Source of the DNA: Clostridiaceae bacterium Marseille-Q4143 | Lineage (GTDB): Bacteria > Bacillota > Clostridia > Lachnospirales > Lachnospiraceae | Reading direction: 5' to 3' | Length of the DNA: 64,000 bases | Assembly (NCBI GenBank): GCA_018228645.1 | Contig: CP073693.1 | Location: forward strand, 2,119,253-2,183,252 | Part shown: piece by piece, positions 30,736 to 41,275 of the stretch | Numbering within the stretch: the first letter of the stretch is position 1 | Layout of the letters: the number at the start of each line of letters is the position of its first letter | The notes under the pieces: generated by a model | Database searches by the model: none | Seen by the model: the letters and a program-made list of their open reading frames with translations, nothing else | Told to the model about the DNA's origin: nothing | Program-made: the position numbers and the translations under genes

Positions 30736-31583
30736 TTTCGGCGATATTCCCGGGCGGTAATCCCCTCCGCTTTCTGGAATACTTTATTAAAGTAACTGTT
30801 GTCTTCGATGCCGCAGTTTCTGGCGATGGTTTCGATCTGAAGATCGGAGAAACGGAGCATCTCTTTGGCTTTGGTGATACGCAGGGAAGTCAGGTAGTTT
30901 CCCATGGTGATACCAAAGCTTTTTTTAAATTCACGTGACATATGATATTTACTAATATAGAACCGGTTGGCAAGTTCGTCAAGCGAGAGTTTTTCCGTAT
31001 AATGTTCATCCAGATAGGAACGGATTTCCTGAAGTTTAGAGAGGGTACTGTCGGTATGTCCGTCAGTATCTTTTTCTTTTTGCCAGAGAAGAAGCTGGGT
31101 GGCAAGGCGGTGCAGCAGTTCGTTTTCCAGCAACTCCCGGTTGCTGCTGCGGGTTTCTTCCAGTGTCAGAAGCTCTTCTAACAGTAATTGAAATGGCGAG
31201 GCATTACCAGGATGGAAAATGGATGATTTCTGATGCCCGGTGAAATACTTCCAGTAACCGTCCATGGCAGTCCCGTTAAAATGTACCCAGAGAAGTTCCC
31301 ATGGGTCATCCTGACTGCTTTCGTGAAAATAAGGCTGTCGACAGTCGAGAAAGACATGATCACCGCTACGCAGGGCAAAATGAGTGTCCTGGATGCTGAC
31401 AGTACCGCTGCCTGATAATACAATAAAGAAGAGATAGGATTCCAGATGAGAACGACGGCTGATATGCCGGTCACGACTTTTTAAGTGTCCGGCCTCCTGT
31501 ACATAGAGCAGGCTTTGGCGGGCAAAAGAACTGGGAGTATGAATGTAGCGGCAAGTTTGAATGTGTGGGGAAACACGTTCCAT
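30720..31583 (-). CDS. AraC-family transcriptional regulator
   Basis: The protein has 287 residues from ATG 31583, with GGAG eight bases upstream. The longer frame lacks a site. The amino-terminal half is a cupin-like sensing domain (SYLFFIVLSGSGTVSIQ, GDHVFLDCRQPYFHES). The carboxy-terminal ~100 residues contain two helix-turn-helix motifs (LSLDELANRFYISKYHMSREFKK and IETIARNCGIEDNSYFNKVF). It is probably a sugar-responsive activator. It is divergent from the GDP-fucose operon and may control it, but no operator was identified. Confidence 0.9.
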   Translation of the reverse strand: MERVSPHIQTCRYIHTPSSFARQSLLYVQEAGHLKSRDRHISRRSHLESYLFFIVLSGSGTVSIQDTHFALRSGDHVFLDCRQPYFHESSQDDPWELLWVHFNGTAMDGYWKYFTGHQKSSIFHPGNASPFQLLLEELLTLEETRSSNRELLENELLHRLATQLLLWQKEKDTDGHTDSTLSKLQEIRSYLDEHYTEKLSLDELANRFYISKYHMSREFKKSFGITMGNYLTSLRITKAKEMLRFSDLQIETIARNCGIEDNSYFNKVFQKAEGITAREYRRKWRGQ

Positions 31584-31706
31584 GATAAATCTCCTATAGA
31601 GCAATATTTTACTATTATTACGCAAATTTTTGCGTAGATTTCTTAATTTATCTATCTTATACTATAGAACAGTTTTTGTAAAGGAATACTATTTTAGGAG
31701 GAATAT

Positions 31707-32765
31707 ATGAGTAAAAAAGCATTAATCACAGGAATTACCGGACAGGACGGCTCTTATCTGGCAGAGTTTCTGCTGGACAAAGGATATGAGGTACACGGCA
31801 TTGTGCGCCGTTCGTCTCTTGCAAATACCGGAAGAATTGATCATCTGCTGGAGAAGAATGCAGTGAAACTGCACGACGGAGATCTTTCTGATTCATCCAG
31901 TATCATCCGTATTGTCGGCGAGGTACAGCCGGACGAGATCTACAACCTGGCAGCACAGAGCCATGTACAGGTAAGTTTTGACGCACCGGAGTATTCCGGA
32001 GATGTGGACGCACTGGGCGTGCTTCGTATTCTGGAAGCAGTGAAGATCTGCGGCCTGATCAAGAAAACCAGAGTCTATCAGGCATCTACTTCCGAGCTTT
32101 TCGGAAAGGTAGAGGAAGTTCCGCAGCGTGAGACCACCCCGTTCCATCCCTACAGCCCGTACGCAGTGGCAAAACAGTATGGCTTCTGGATTGTAAAAGA
32201 GTACAGAGAAGCATACGGTATGTTCGCAGTAAACGGCATTCTCTTCAATCATGAGTCTGAGCGCCGTGGTGAGACCTTCGTTACCAGAAAGATCACACTG
32301 GCAGCAGGACGTATTGCATGTGGTCTGCAGGATCATCTGGAGCTGGGAAATATGGACTCTTTAAGAGACTGGGGATATGCAAAAGACTACGTAGAGTGTA
32401 TGTGGATGATGCTGCAGCATGAGACTCCGGAAGATTTTGTTATCGCTACCGGTGAGCAGCATACGGTTCGTGATTTCACTGAGAAAGCATTCAAGGCAGT
32501 TGGCATCGATCTTCGCTGGGAAGGTACCGGCATCGATGAGAAGGGCTATGACAAAGCAACCGGTAAGATGCTGGTATGTGTCAACAAAGCATGGTTCCGT
32601 CCAACTGACGTAGACAATCTGTGGGGCGATCCGACCAAGGCGAAGACTGTACTTGGATGGAATCCGCAGAAAACAACTTATGAAGAACTGGTAAAGATCA
32701 TGGCAGAACATGACCTTGCACGTGCAAAGAGAGAAGCAGCACTGAAAGGAGTAACAAACGCATGA
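31707..32765 (+). CDS. gmd: GDP-mannose 4,6-dehydratase
   Basis: This enzyme converts GDP-mannose to GDP-4-keto-6-deoxymannose, the first committed step to GDP-L-fucose. The 352-residue SDR protein has the NADP-binding [15 protein letters not shown] at the start, the [10 protein letters not shown] active-site motif and [16 protein letters not shown] typical of Gmd. AGGAGG precedes the ATG. It overlaps fcl by 4 bp and heads the operon. Confidence 0.96.
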   Translation: MSKKALITGITGQDGSYLAEFLLDKGYEVHGIVRRSSLANTGRIDHLLEKNAVKLHDGDLSDSSSIIRIVGEVQPDEIYNLAAQSHVQVSFDAPEYSGDVDALGVLRILEAVKICGLIKKTRVYQASTSELFGKVEEVPQRETTPFHPYSPYAVAKQYGFWIVKEYREAYGMFAVNGILFNHESERRGETFVTRKITLAAGRIACGLQDHLELGNMDSLRDWGYAKDYVECMWMMLQHETPEDFVIATGEQHTVRDFTEKAFKAVGIDLRWEGTGIDEKGYDKATGKMLVCVNKAWFRPTDVDNLWGDPTKAKTVLGWNPQKTTYEELVKIMAEHDLARAKREAALKGVTNA

Positions 32766-33706
32766 TGAACAAAGAAGGAAAAATCTATGTAGCAGGCCAC
32801 AGAGGAATGGTTGGCTCTGCCATTGTACGTTCTCTGGAGAGAAACGGATATCATAACATTATTACCAGAACCCACAAGGAACTGGATCTGACCCGTCAGG
32901 ATCAGGTGGAGAAATTCTTTGCAGAGGAGAAGCCGGATTATGTATTTCTGGCAGCTGCAAAGGTAGGCGGCATCGTGGCTAACAGCGAGGCACTGGCTGA
33001 TTTCATGTATGACAATATGATTCTGGAAATGAATGTGATCCACGAAGCATGGAAAAATAATTGTAAAAAACTTCTGTTCCTGGGCTCCAGCTGTATTTAT
33101 CCGCGTATGGCACCGCAGCCGATGAAGGAGAACTGTCTTCTGACGTCTGAACTGGAGAAGACCAACGAGGCTTATGCTCTGGCAAAGATCAGTGGCCTGA
33201 AATACTGCGAGTTTCTGAACCGTCAGTACGGAACCGACTATATCAGCTGTATGCCGACCAACCTGTACGGACCGAATGATAACTATCATCCGACCCACAG
33301 CCATGTGCTTCCGGCACTGATCCGCCGTTTTCATGAGGCAAAAGAGCAGGGTCTTACGGAGGTTACTTGTTGGGGTACCGGATCACCGCTCCGTGAGTTC
33401 CTGTATGTAGATGATCTGGCAGACGGCTGTGTATTCCTGATGAATAACTACAGTGGTAATGAGACTGTTAATATGGGTACCGGCAAAGAATTGACCATCA
33501 AAGAGCTGACCGAGCTGGTAGCAAAGGTTGTCGGCTACACCGGAGAGATCAAATGGGATCCGACCAAACCGGACGGAACACCGAGAAAACTGCTTGATGT
33601 ATCCAAACTGGAGGGCCTTGGCTTCCATTACAAGACTGAACTGGAAGAGGGAATCCGTCTGACTTACGAAGATTTCCTTCATAATCCCATGAGAGCAGAG
33701 CGATAG
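32762..33706 (+). CDS. fcl: GDP-L-fucose synthase
   Basis: The 314-residue SDR epimerase/reductase makes GDP-L-fucose from the Gmd product. Motifs are [43 protein letters not shown] and [16 protein letters not shown]. The start overlaps the gmd stop (ATGATGA). The next gene follows after 10 bp with AGGAG in between. With gmd and the manC genes it supplies GDP-fucose for surface glycans. Confidence 0.96.
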   Translation: MMNKEGKIYVAGHRGMVGSAIVRSLERNGYHNIITRTHKELDLTRQDQVEKFFAEEKPDYVFLAAAKVGGIVANSEALADFMYDNMILEMNVIHEAWKNNCKKLLFLGSSCIYPRMAPQPMKENCLLTSELEKTNEAYALAKISGLKYCEFLNRQYGTDYISCMPTNLYGPNDNYHPTHSHVLPALIRRFHEAKEQGLTEVTCWGTGSPLREFLYVDDLADGCVFLMNNYSGNETVNMGTGKELTIKELTELVAKVVGYTGEIKWDPTKPDGTPRKLLDVSKLEGLGFHYKTELEEGIRLTYEDFLHNPMRAER

Positions 33707-33716
33707 GAGACAGTCC

Positions 33717-34784
33717 ATGAAACGATATGGAGTAATTATGGCCGGAGGCGGGGGAACCCGTTTCTGGCCCTTAAGCCGTCAGGCGATGCCGAAACAGATG
33801 CTGAATTTAAGCGGTAAGGACCGGATGATTAATGAGACCATCGATCGTCTGCACGGCACGGTAGAGAAGGAAGATATTTTCATCGTTACCAATGAAAAGC
33901 AGGCAGCCAAGATGCTGGAGTGTGTGGATGGCAGAATTGCGAAAGACCACATTCTGGCCGAGCCGTCTGCGAGAAATACAGCAGCCTGCATCGGTTATGC
34001 AGCGATGGAGATCGTGAAAAAATATGGTGATGGTATCATGTGTATCTTCCCGTCCGATCATTTCATAAAAAATGAACCAGAATTTACAAAAATTCTCAAT
34101 CAGGCTGTTCAGGCGGCAGAGGAGCAGGACAAGCTGATTACGATCGGTATTGCGCCTACCTTCCCGTCTACTGGATATGGTTATATCAAATTTGATAAAA
34201 ATGAGAATGCGATTGCCCGCAAGGTAGAGGAATTTAAGGAAAAACCAGATTATGAGACGGCAAAGGCCTATGTGGAGAGCGGAAACTATGCCTGGAACAG
34301 CGGTATGTTCGTATGGAAAGCATCCACTATTCTGGAAAAATTTGCGGAACTTCTTCCGGATATTTACGCCTGCCTGACGACAATTGGTGATGCCATGAAG
34401 ACCCCGGATGAAGATCGCGTGATCCAGGAAGTGTATCCGGTAATTCCAAAGATTTCTATTGATTATGGTATTCTGGAGCGTTCTGATGACGTGCTGGTAC
34501 TGTCCGGTGATTTTGGCTGGAATGATGTGGGCAGCTGGGATATGATGAAGGTCATTTATGACGAGGATGCGGAAGGAAATATCCTGGTGGGAGATCATGT
34601 GAATATTGATACGACCAATACCATTTCTTTCTCCAGTGGGAAGATGATCGCGACTATCGGTGTGGATAATCTGGTTGTTGTGGAGACCGAGGATGCGATT
34701 CTTGTATGTGACAAGAACCGTGTGCAGGATGTGAAGAAGGTTGTAGATACCTTAAATGAGCAGGGAAGAACGGATCTTCTGTAA
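33717..34784 (+). CDS. manC: Mannose-1-phosphate guanylyltransferase
   Basis: The 355-residue nucleotidyltransferase makes GDP-mannose from GTP and mannose-1-phosphate, the Gmd substrate. MAGGGGTRFWPLSRQAMPKQ is the pyrophosphorylase signature, FPSDHFI and FKEKPDYETA are substrate-binding parts, and GDFGWNDVGSWD is intact. It lacks the cupin isomerase domain of bifunctional ManC. It is the guanylyltransferase with complete motifs in this operon, unlike the fusion protein at 36579. Confidence 0.95.
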   Translation: MKRYGVIMAGGGGTRFWPLSRQAMPKQMLNLSGKDRMINETIDRLHGTVEKEDIFIVTNEKQAAKMLECVDGRIAKDHILAEPSARNTAACIGYAAMEIVKKYGDGIMCIFPSDHFIKNEPEFTKILNQAVQAAEEQDKLITIGIAPTFPSTGYGYIKFDKNENAIARKVEEFKEKPDYETAKAYVESGNYAWNSGMFVWKASTILEKFAELLPDIYACLTTIGDAMKTPDEDRVIQEVYPVIPKISIDYGILERSDDVLVLSGDFGWNDVGSWDMMKVIYDEDAEGNILVGDHVNIDTTNTISFSSGKMIATIGVDNLVVVETEDAILVCDKNRVQDVKKVVDTLNEQGRTDLL

Positions 34785-34820
34785 ACGGACTTTTGGAAAA
34801 GAATTGCATAGGAGAGAAGT

Positions 34821-36548
34821 ATGATGGATTATCAATCAAAATATGAGCAGTGGTGTACAGACCCGATTTTTGATAAGGAAACGAAAGCAGAGCTTCAGGC
34901 CATTGCCGGAGATGAGAAAGAGATTGAGGATCGTTTTTATAAGGATCTTTCTTTCGGAACCGGTGGACTTCGAGGTGTGATCGGGGCCGGAACCAATCGG
35001 ATGAATGTATATACTGTGACAAAAGCAACTCAGGGACTGGCAAATTACATCAAAAAACAGGGCGGAGAAGAGAAAGGTGTAGCGATTGCATTTGATTCCC
35101 GCCATATGTCCACCGAGTTTTCTGAGAAAGCAGCTTTGTGTCTTAATGCCAATGGCATCAAAACCTATCGTTTTGAAACTCTGCGTCCGACACCGGAACT
35201 TTCTTTTGCATTGAGAGAGCTTGGCTGTATTGCGGGTATTGTTGTAACTGCAAGCCATAATCCGCCGGAATACAATGGATACAAAGTATACTGGGAGGAC
35301 GGTGCACAGATCACTGCTCCAAAAGATAAAGAAATCATTGCAGAAGTGAATGCGGTGACGGATTTTGCCTCTATTCAGATGATGGATCGGGCAGAAGCAG
35401 AAAAGAAGGGACTATTTCATGTGATCGGTCAGGAGATCGACGATCGCTATATGGAAGAGTTAAAGAAACTGGTATTAAGTCCGGAAGCCATCAAACGTAT
35501 GGCAGACAGCCTGAAGATTGTTTATACTCCCCTTCATGGTACCGGAAATCTTCCGGTTCGCCGAGTGTTAAAAGAGCTTGGATTTACCCAGGTACAGGTA
35601 GTGCCGGAGCAGGAACTTCCGGATGGTGCGTTCCCGACGGTTTCTTATCCGAACCCGGAAGACCCCAATGCCTTTAAGCTGGCTCTGGATCTGGCAGAAA
35701 AGACGGATGCAGATCTGGTTCTGGCTACGGATCCGGATGCAGACCGCCTTGGCGTCTATGCAAAGGATTCAAAGACGGGCAGTTATATGCCATTTACCGG
35801 AAATATGTCCGGTCTGCTCATTGCAGAATATGAACTGAGTGTCCGTAAGGAACGGGGACATCTGCCAAAAGATGGTGCACTGGTAACCACGATCGTATCT
35901 TCCAACATGGCAGAAGCAATTGGAAAAGCATATGATGTGGATGTGATCGAAGTGCTGACCGGATTCAAATATATTGGTGAGCAGATCAAATTCTTTGAGC
36001 AGAATCATGAGCATACCTTCCTGTTTGGTTATGAGGAAAGCTATGGCTGCCTGGTAGGAACCCATGCAAGAGATAAAGACGCAGTAGTCGCTGTGATGGC
36101 CCTCTGCGAAGCTGCTGCTTATTATAAAGAAAAAGGCCTGACACTTTGGGATCAGATGCTGAAGATCTATGAGAAATATGGCTATTATAAAGAGACACTG
36201 GTATCTATCACCATGAAGGGTTTGGATGGAGCAGAGAAGATTCAGAAGATTCTTTCTGATATGCGCGCTAATCCACCGAAAGAGATTGGAACCCACAAAG
36301 TGCTGGCTGTCCGTGACTATGACGCTGACACCAGACTTGATATGGAGACCGGCAAGGTGACGGAGACAGGGCTTCCGAAATCAAATGTGCTTTATTACGA
36401 ACTGGATCGTGATGCATGGTGCTGCGTGCGTCCGTCCGGAACAGAGCCGAAGGTGAAATTTTATATGGGCGTGAAGGAAGACAGCATTGCCCATGCAGAG
36501 GCAGCACTGGAAAGCCTGAAAGATGCTATGACAGAGCTGGTGAAATAA
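34821..36548 (+). CDS. Phosphoglucomutase/phosphomannomutase
   Basis: The 575-residue alpha-D-phosphohexomutase has the catalytic serine loop VTASHNPPEYNGYK, the metal loop ATDPDADRLGVY, the sugar-specificity loop GYEESYGCLVG and the phosphate loop RPSGTEPKVKFY. The 575-residue length is that of PgcA-type enzymes, which act on glucose and mannose phosphates. In this operon it likely interconverts mannose-6- and mannose-1-phosphate for ManC. The start ATG follows GGAGAG. Confidence 0.93.
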   Translation: MMDYQSKYEQWCTDPIFDKETKAELQAIAGDEKEIEDRFYKDLSFGTGGLRGVIGAGTNRMNVYTVTKATQGLANYIKKQGGEEKGVAIAFDSRHMSTEFSEKAALCLNANGIKTYRFETLRPTPELSFALRELGCIAGIVVTASHNPPEYNGYKVYWEDGAQITAPKDKEIIAEVNAVTDFASIQMMDRAEAEKKGLFHVIGQEIDDRYMEELKKLVLSPEAIKRMADSLKIVYTPLHGTGNLPVRRVLKELGFTQVQVVPEQELPDGAFPTVSYPNPEDPNAFKLALDLAEKTDADLVLATDPDADRLGVYAKDSKTGSYMPFTGNMSGLLIAEYELSVRKERGHLPKDGALVTTIVSSNMAEAIGKAYDVDVIEVLTGFKYIGEQIKFFEQNHEHTFLFGYEESYGCLVGTHARDKDAVVAVMALCEAAAYYKEKGLTLWDQMLKIYEKYGYYKETLVSITMKGLDGAEKIQKILSDMRANPPKEIGTHKVLAVRDYDADTRLDMETGKVTETGLPKSNVLYYELDRDAWCCVRPSGTEPKVKFYMGVKEDSIAHAEAALESLKDAMTELVK

Positions 36549-36578
36549 TCTATCTGTCATTGTGGAGAATGTATTTTT

Positions 36579-38861
36579 ATGAAATGTATTGTATTGGCAG
36601 GCGGGAGTGGGGACCGGTTATGGCCCCTCTCCCGCAAAAATTATCCCAAACAGTTTATCCATATTAAGGAAAACCGTTCTTTATTCCAGGAAACCATCGC
36701 CCGGAACATCCCGTTCTGTGAAGAATTTTATATTATTACCTCTGATCGCTATGCCAATATTGTGGAAGGCCAGTTACAGGTTTTTCAGGGCCTTCGATAT
36801 CGTTGTTTCTATGAGGAAGAAGGCAAGAAAACAGCTCCGGCCGTTGCCATTGCCTGCCTTTGCGATAACCGTTCCGAAGATTATCTGGTAGTATCGACAG
36901 ATCATATTATTGAAGGCGGTGATTATAAAGGTGCCATTGCCAGAGCGAAAAGCTATATTCCACAGGGAAAACTGGTAAGCATCGGCGTGACGGCGGACCG
37001 GTTTGAACCGGGATATGGTTATTTCCGGCAGATAAATGGACATACGGAGTTCCATCATAGTGAAGTGTCAGAGCAGATCCCGGAAGGGGAATCCTGGGAA
37101 TATGATACAGGAATCCTGCTTTTCAACGGTGGTGATTATCTTCATGAGCTTTCCCGTAAAAGTCCCATGCTTTATGCCCAGATCCGGGAATGTGTGGATC
37201 GTCTGGATACTTACGGAAGAAATGTGCAGATTCCTAAAGCACTGGTGGAAGAGATTGAGCCGGTGAGTATTGGCCGAGCTGTGACAAGTGTATCAGAAAA
37301 GGTGCAGCTGCTCACAGGAGAATTTAACTGGCGGCGCATTATGACACTGGAGTCTCTGGCAGACTACTATCACGGCGAGGACTCCGGTAAGGTCATCCAG
37401 AATGAGTGTGAAAATGTCTCCGTGCTTAACGAGGCATCCCATCAGCTGGTGGTAGCCAACGGACTTTCTGATGTGATCGTCGTCAATACGGCGGATGCAG
37501 TCTATATTTCCAGAAAAAATGAGACCGATCAGATCAAAAATATCATACGTGATAACTATGAAGAGCAGCAGGCTTATTTTGATGAAGGCACAGTATACTA
37601 TACGGCGTGGGGAATCAAGGAAACGCTTCACTATGGTACTTCCTGCAGAGTGAAGAAGATTACCATTTTCCCGGGAAAAGAACTGTCCCGTCATGTGCAC
37701 AAGTTAAGAACGGAACACTGGACTGTGGTCAGCGGTACGGCTTCCATTTTGTTGGGAGAGGAACTGAAGGAATACGGTCCTGGAGGAAATATTTTCGTTC
37801 CCATGGGCATGGCACATCAGATTGCCAACCGTTCTGCAGAGGATCTGGTGATTATCGAGGTCAGTGTGGGCGAGCTGGAGTATGGTCACGGTGCGGATCT
37901 GACCCGTCTGGCAGGTCAGCCAATGGTGAAAACAGATTGTGATGAACTGGTGCGGCTGGAACCGGCATTCAAGGACAACCTGTGGGGAGGAACCCGCCTG
38001 CGCGACGTCTACGGTAAGAAATGCAATTATGATGTGATTGCGGAGAGTTGGGAGTTGTCTACTCATAAGGCAGGTCAGAGCGTAGTTGCCACGGGAAAAA
38101 GTAAAGGACTCATGCTGGGCGAATATATTGACCGGTTTGGCCGCGGTATCCTGGGCTGGAAATGTGAACCCTATGAGCGGTTTCCGTTGCTGATCAAGTT
38201 TATCGACTCCCATCAGTGCCTGTCCATTCAGGTACATCCGGGGGATGATTACGCGCTTCAGAAAGAAGATGAATACGGCAAAAATGAACTTTGGTATGTA
38301 GTGGACTGCGAGCCGGACTCCTATCTCTACTGTGGATTTTCCAAAGACACAGACGAGGAAGAGGTACGGCAGCGGATCGAGGATGGAACTTTGCCTGAGA
38401 TTCTGAACAAGATTCCGGTACGGAAGGGTGAGAGTTATTTTATTGAGACGGGAACCGTCCATGCGATCGGACCGGGAGTGCTGATCTGCGAAATCCAGCA
38501 GAGTTCTAATGTGACCTATCGTCTGTATGATTATAAACGCCGCGATAAATATGGAGAACTCCGGGAACTTCATGTGGACAAAGCCATGGATGTGGTGAAT
38601 TTCCATAAGAAGGATATGGAAGCAGCAAAAACCATGGAGTGTAAATATTTCTCTGTGGAACGGTATGATCTGGCTGAAGAGAATTCCTTTAATCTCGATG
38701 ATTCCAGCTTCCGGGCGTTTGTGGTGCTGGAAGGGACCGGTACGATCCGGTGCGGAGAAGAAGAGATTCCTTACCGCCCCGCAGACTGCTTCTTCGTCCC
38801 GGCAGGAAAGAAGACGGTGGCGTTTGAAGGCAGTGGTATCGTGCTGAAGGTACAGGTGTAA
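36579..38861 (+). CDS. ManC-cupin-ManA three-domain fusion protein
   Basis: The 760-residue protein has three parts. Residues ~1-300 are a nucleotidyltransferase domain like ManC, starting VLAGGSGDRLWPLSRKNYPK. Residues ~330-440 are a cupin like the isomerase domain of bifunctional ManC (FPGKELSRHVHKLRTEHW). Residues ~455-760 are a complete type I mannose-6-phosphate isomerase (KDNLWGGTRL, CLSIQVHPGD, NELWYVVD, GTVHAIGPGVLICEIQQ). The first domain keeps the GTP loop but has lost the EKP and GDFGWNDVGSW motifs present in the neighbouring ManC, so its activity is doubtful. The ManA part should link fructose-6-phosphate to mannose-6-phosphate. Confidence 0.88.
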   Translation: MKCIVLAGGSGDRLWPLSRKNYPKQFIHIKENRSLFQETIARNIPFCEEFYIITSDRYANIVEGQLQVFQGLRYRCFYEEEGKKTAPAVAIACLCDNRSEDYLVVSTDHIIEGGDYKGAIARAKSYIPQGKLVSIGVTADRFEPGYGYFRQINGHTEFHHSEVSEQIPEGESWEYDTGILLFNGGDYLHELSRKSPMLYAQIRECVDRLDTYGRNVQIPKALVEEIEPVSIGRAVTSVSEKVQLLTGEFNWRRIMTLESLADYYHGEDSGKVIQNECENVSVLNEASHQLVVANGLSDVIVVNTADAVYISRKNETDQIKNIIRDNYEEQQAYFDEGTVYYTAWGIKETLHYGTSCRVKKITIFPGKELSRHVHKLRTEHWTVVSGTASILLGEELKEYGPGGNIFVPMGMAHQIANRSAEDLVIIEVSVGELEYGHGADLTRLAGQPMVKTDCDELVRLEPAFKDNLWGGTRLRDVYGKKCNYDVIAESWELSTHKAGQSVVATGKSKGLMLGEYIDRFGRGILGWKCEPYERFPLLIKFIDSHQCLSIQVHPGDDYALQKEDEYGKNELWYVVDCEPDSYLYCGFSKDTDEEEVRQRIEDGTLPEILNKIPVRKGESYFIETGTVHAIGPGVLICEIQQSSNVTYRLYDYKRRDKYGELRELHVDKAMDVVNFHKKDMEAAKTMECKYFSVERYDLAEENSFNLDDSSFRAFVVLEGTGTIRCGEEEIPYRPADCFFVPAGKKTVAFEGSGIVLKVQV

Positions 38862-38903
38862 AGAGATATATTCTGAAGAATTCTGAAAGTGATTCGACCT
38901 ATA

Positions 38904-38933
38904 TTGACAGAGAATCCGCCCATTCCCTATAAT
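38904..38933 (+). promoter_or_regulatory. Promoter of the MBOAT-SGNH genes
   Basis: TTGACA (38904-38909) and TATAAT (38928-38933) are both perfect and 18 bp apart. The acylation pair can therefore be expressed apart from the GDP-fucose operon. Confidence 0.75.
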
Positions 38934-39004
38934 GTGACTAAGGAGAAGTTCCGGTTGAATAAGAGCTTCTCCTTTAGTAACTGGAAAGAGCAGGAGAGAC
39001 AATC

Positions 39005-40372
39005 GTGGTATTTTCAAGCTTTACATTTTTATTCCGCTTTTTACCTTGTTTTTTGGTGGTATATATGGTATGCCCTGCAAAATGGAAAAACCTGGTGTTG
39101 TTTGCAGGCAGCCTTGCATTTTACTTTTACGGAGTAAGAAAGACTCCGGTGTATCTGATTTTATTTCTTATATCTTTGCTTCTCAACTGGTATCTGGGTG
39201 CCTGGATGGTCCAGGCAGCAGATGAGAAACACCGAAAGCAGCGGCTCTTTGCCGGTGTTCTTTTTAACTTGTGTCCCCTGATGGTATTTAAATATAGTGG
39301 ATTCCTTACCGGGCGTGGGCTGCTTCTTCCCCTGGGAATCAGTTTTTATACTTTCCAGATGATTGGATGGCTGGTTGATCTCTATCGAAGAGAAATCCGG
39401 GTATTTCCTTCGTTCCTTCATTTTGGAACATGGGCATCCATGTGGCCGCACATGAGCTCCGGGCCGATTCTTCGATGGAAGGATACGGAAACAGATCTGG
39501 GGGCGCGGCGGGTAACAGCCTCAGATGTGGAGGAAGCCTTACGGGAGCTGACCATCGGGCTTGCCATGAAGGTGCTGCTGGCCAATCAGCTGTCCGGTCT
39601 GTGGCAGAAAGTGGGAACGATCGGTTACGAAAGCATCTCCACACCCTTTGCCTGGCTGGGATTGATCGCATTTACATTTCAGATTTATTTTGATTTCTAT
39701 GGCTATTCTCTCATGGCAGTGGGACTTGGAAGGCTGCTTGGCTTCCATCTGCCGGAAAACTTTCATTATCCCTATATGGCGTGTTCGATGACGGAGTTCT
39801 GGCGCAGATGGCACATGACCCTGGGAAGCTGGTTCCGGGATTACGTCTATATCCCGCTGGGAGGAAGCAGATGCTCCCGTTGGAAACTGTTAAGAAACCT
39901 TCTGGTCGTGTGGCTGCTCACGGGTATTTGGCATGGGGCAGGATGGAATTTCCTTTTGTGGGGCGGCTGTCTGTTTGTTATGATTGCGGCAGAAAAATTT
40001 CTTTATTTAAAAATATTGAATCGGTATCCATGGTTGGGACATCTTTATATGATGATATTGATTCCGCTGTCCTGGCTGCCTTTTGCAGTGGCAGAAATTC
40101 GGAATATCGTAGTGTATCTGGAACGATTGTTCCCGTTTTTTAATGCACCGGGTGCTTACACCTGGTACGTCGGGGATTATTTGAAATATGGTCAGATGTA
40201 TGTGTGGCCATTGCTGGCAGGACTTATTTTCATAACACCATGGCCGCGGAAAATCTATGAAAAATACAAAGGGAGCCTGATTTCAGCAGTGGTATTGTTG
40301 ATGCTGTTCTGGTTCAGCATTTACTGCATCCATATGGGACAGGATGATCCTTTTTTGTACTTCTCATTTTAG
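39005..40372 (+). CDS. MBOAT-family (AlgI/DltB-like) O-acyltransferase
   Basis: The 455-residue polytopic membrane protein has about ten helices. The start is GTG with GGAGAG upstream. LPLGISFYTFQMIGWLVDLYR, MSSGPILRWKD, MTEFWRRWHMTLGSWFRDYVY and LTGIWHGAGWNFLLWG are conserved in AlgI, DltB and PatA-like acyltransferases. The last contains the invariant His. It likely passes acetyl groups across the membrane for O-acetylation of an exported polysaccharide, together with the SGNH protein encoded next. Confidence 0.92.
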   Translation: MVFSSFTFLFRFLPCFLVVYMVCPAKWKNLVLFAGSLAFYFYGVRKTPVYLILFLISLLLNWYLGAWMVQAADEKHRKQRLFAGVLFNLCPLMVFKYSGFLTGRGLLLPLGISFYTFQMIGWLVDLYRREIRVFPSFLHFGTWASMWPHMSSGPILRWKDTETDLGARRVTASDVEEALRELTIGLAMKVLLANQLSGLWQKVGTIGYESISTPFAWLGLIAFTFQIYFDFYGYSLMAVGLGRLLGFHLPENFHYPYMACSMTEFWRRWHMTLGSWFRDYVYIPLGGSRCSRWKLLRNLLVVWLLTGIWHGAGWNFLLWGGCLFVMIAAEKFLYLKILNRYPWLGHLYMMILIPLSWLPFAVAEIRNIVVYLERLFPFFNAPGAYTWYVGDYLKYGQMYVWPLLAGLIFITPWPRKIYEKYKGSLISAVVLLMLFWFSIYCIHMGQDDPFLYFSF

Positions 40373-40381
40373 GGGATAGCG

Positions 40382-41215
40382 ATGAAAAAACGAAACTGGT
40401 ATACCATTCTTTTGCTGGTCAGTCTGTTGTTGGCAGCGGGATGGAAAATGGATATGCGTGTACAGAAATGGCAGCATGATCGGAATACGGTCGATGAGGC
40501 AGAGAATACGGTTGATGAAATTTCGCCGCAGACGACGGAAGAAAATATCACGAGTCAGGAGCCTGCTGAATCAGAAGAAGAGCCGCAGGAGGAAGAAACA
40601 GAACCCGACAAACCCTCCTTCCCGGAGATTGATAATTCCTTTGATAATGTCTTATTTATCGGAGATTCCAGGACAGATGGTCTTTTGGAATATGGGCATC
40701 TGGAAAATGCGGATGTATTTGCCGATTCCGGGTTGAGTGCCTACACGGCCATGACGAAGAAACTGCGGGTGTCGGGAGAGGATGAAACCCAATATACGTT
40801 GGAGGAGCTTCTAAGCAAGCGGCAGTATAAACTCATTCTGGTGATGCTGGGGATCAATGAACTGGGTTATGACCGGCAGGCAGCCATCCGGAAATACGGA
40901 GAGCTGGTGAATCAGATCCAGGAGCTTCAGCCGGATGCCTGTCTGGTGCTGGAGGCCAACCTTCATATGACAGAAGAAAAATCTGAGGGTGATGCTATTT
41001 TCAATAATGAAAATATTAACGAGATGAATGATGCCATTCATCAGCTTGCGGAAGAAAAAAATCTGGGATGGCTGGATGTCAATGAGCTGTTTGATGATGA
41101 AAATGGAAATCTGAATACAGATCTCTCCGCGGACGGGGCGCATATACTTGGAAAGTATTATGCAGATTGGTCAGACTGGATTTTACAGAAATTGCAGCAA
41201 CAGGATGTAAAATAA
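40382..41215 (+). CDS. Membrane-anchored SGNH/GDSL-family protein (AlgX/DltD-like role)
   Basis: The 277-residue protein has a short signal anchor (residues ~5-20), an acidic linker (about 55-90, Glu-rich) and an SGNH domain. VLFIGDSRTDGL gives the nucleophile Ser, VMLGINELG the block III position and SADGAHIL the catalytic Asp/His. It follows the MBOAT gene after 9 bp. Pairs of this type transfer acetyl groups to cell-surface polymers outside the membrane. The substrate polymer is not encoded here. Confidence 0.85.
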   Translation: MKKRNWYTILLLVSLLLAAGWKMDMRVQKWQHDRNTVDEAENTVDEISPQTTEENITSQEPAESEEEPQEEETEPDKPSFPEIDNSFDNVLFIGDSRTDGLLEYGHLENADVFADSGLSAYTAMTKKLRVSGEDETQYTLEELLSKRQYKLILVMLGINELGYDRQAAIRKYGELVNQIQELQPDACLVLEANLHMTEEKSEGDAIFNNENINEMNDAIHQLAEEKNLGWLDVNELFDDENGNLNTDLSADGAHILGKYYADWSDWILQKLQQQDVK

Positions 41216-41275
41216 TCGGAAAAAGTGTTATAATAGAGCTATCTTACGGGAGAATATAAAGGAGGAAGATTCGAT

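Noticed and set aside
37704..39017. A 437-residue minus-strand frame opposite the ManC-ManA fusion
   Set aside because: It is an antisense shadow; the plus strand has a full-length conserved protein with a binding site.
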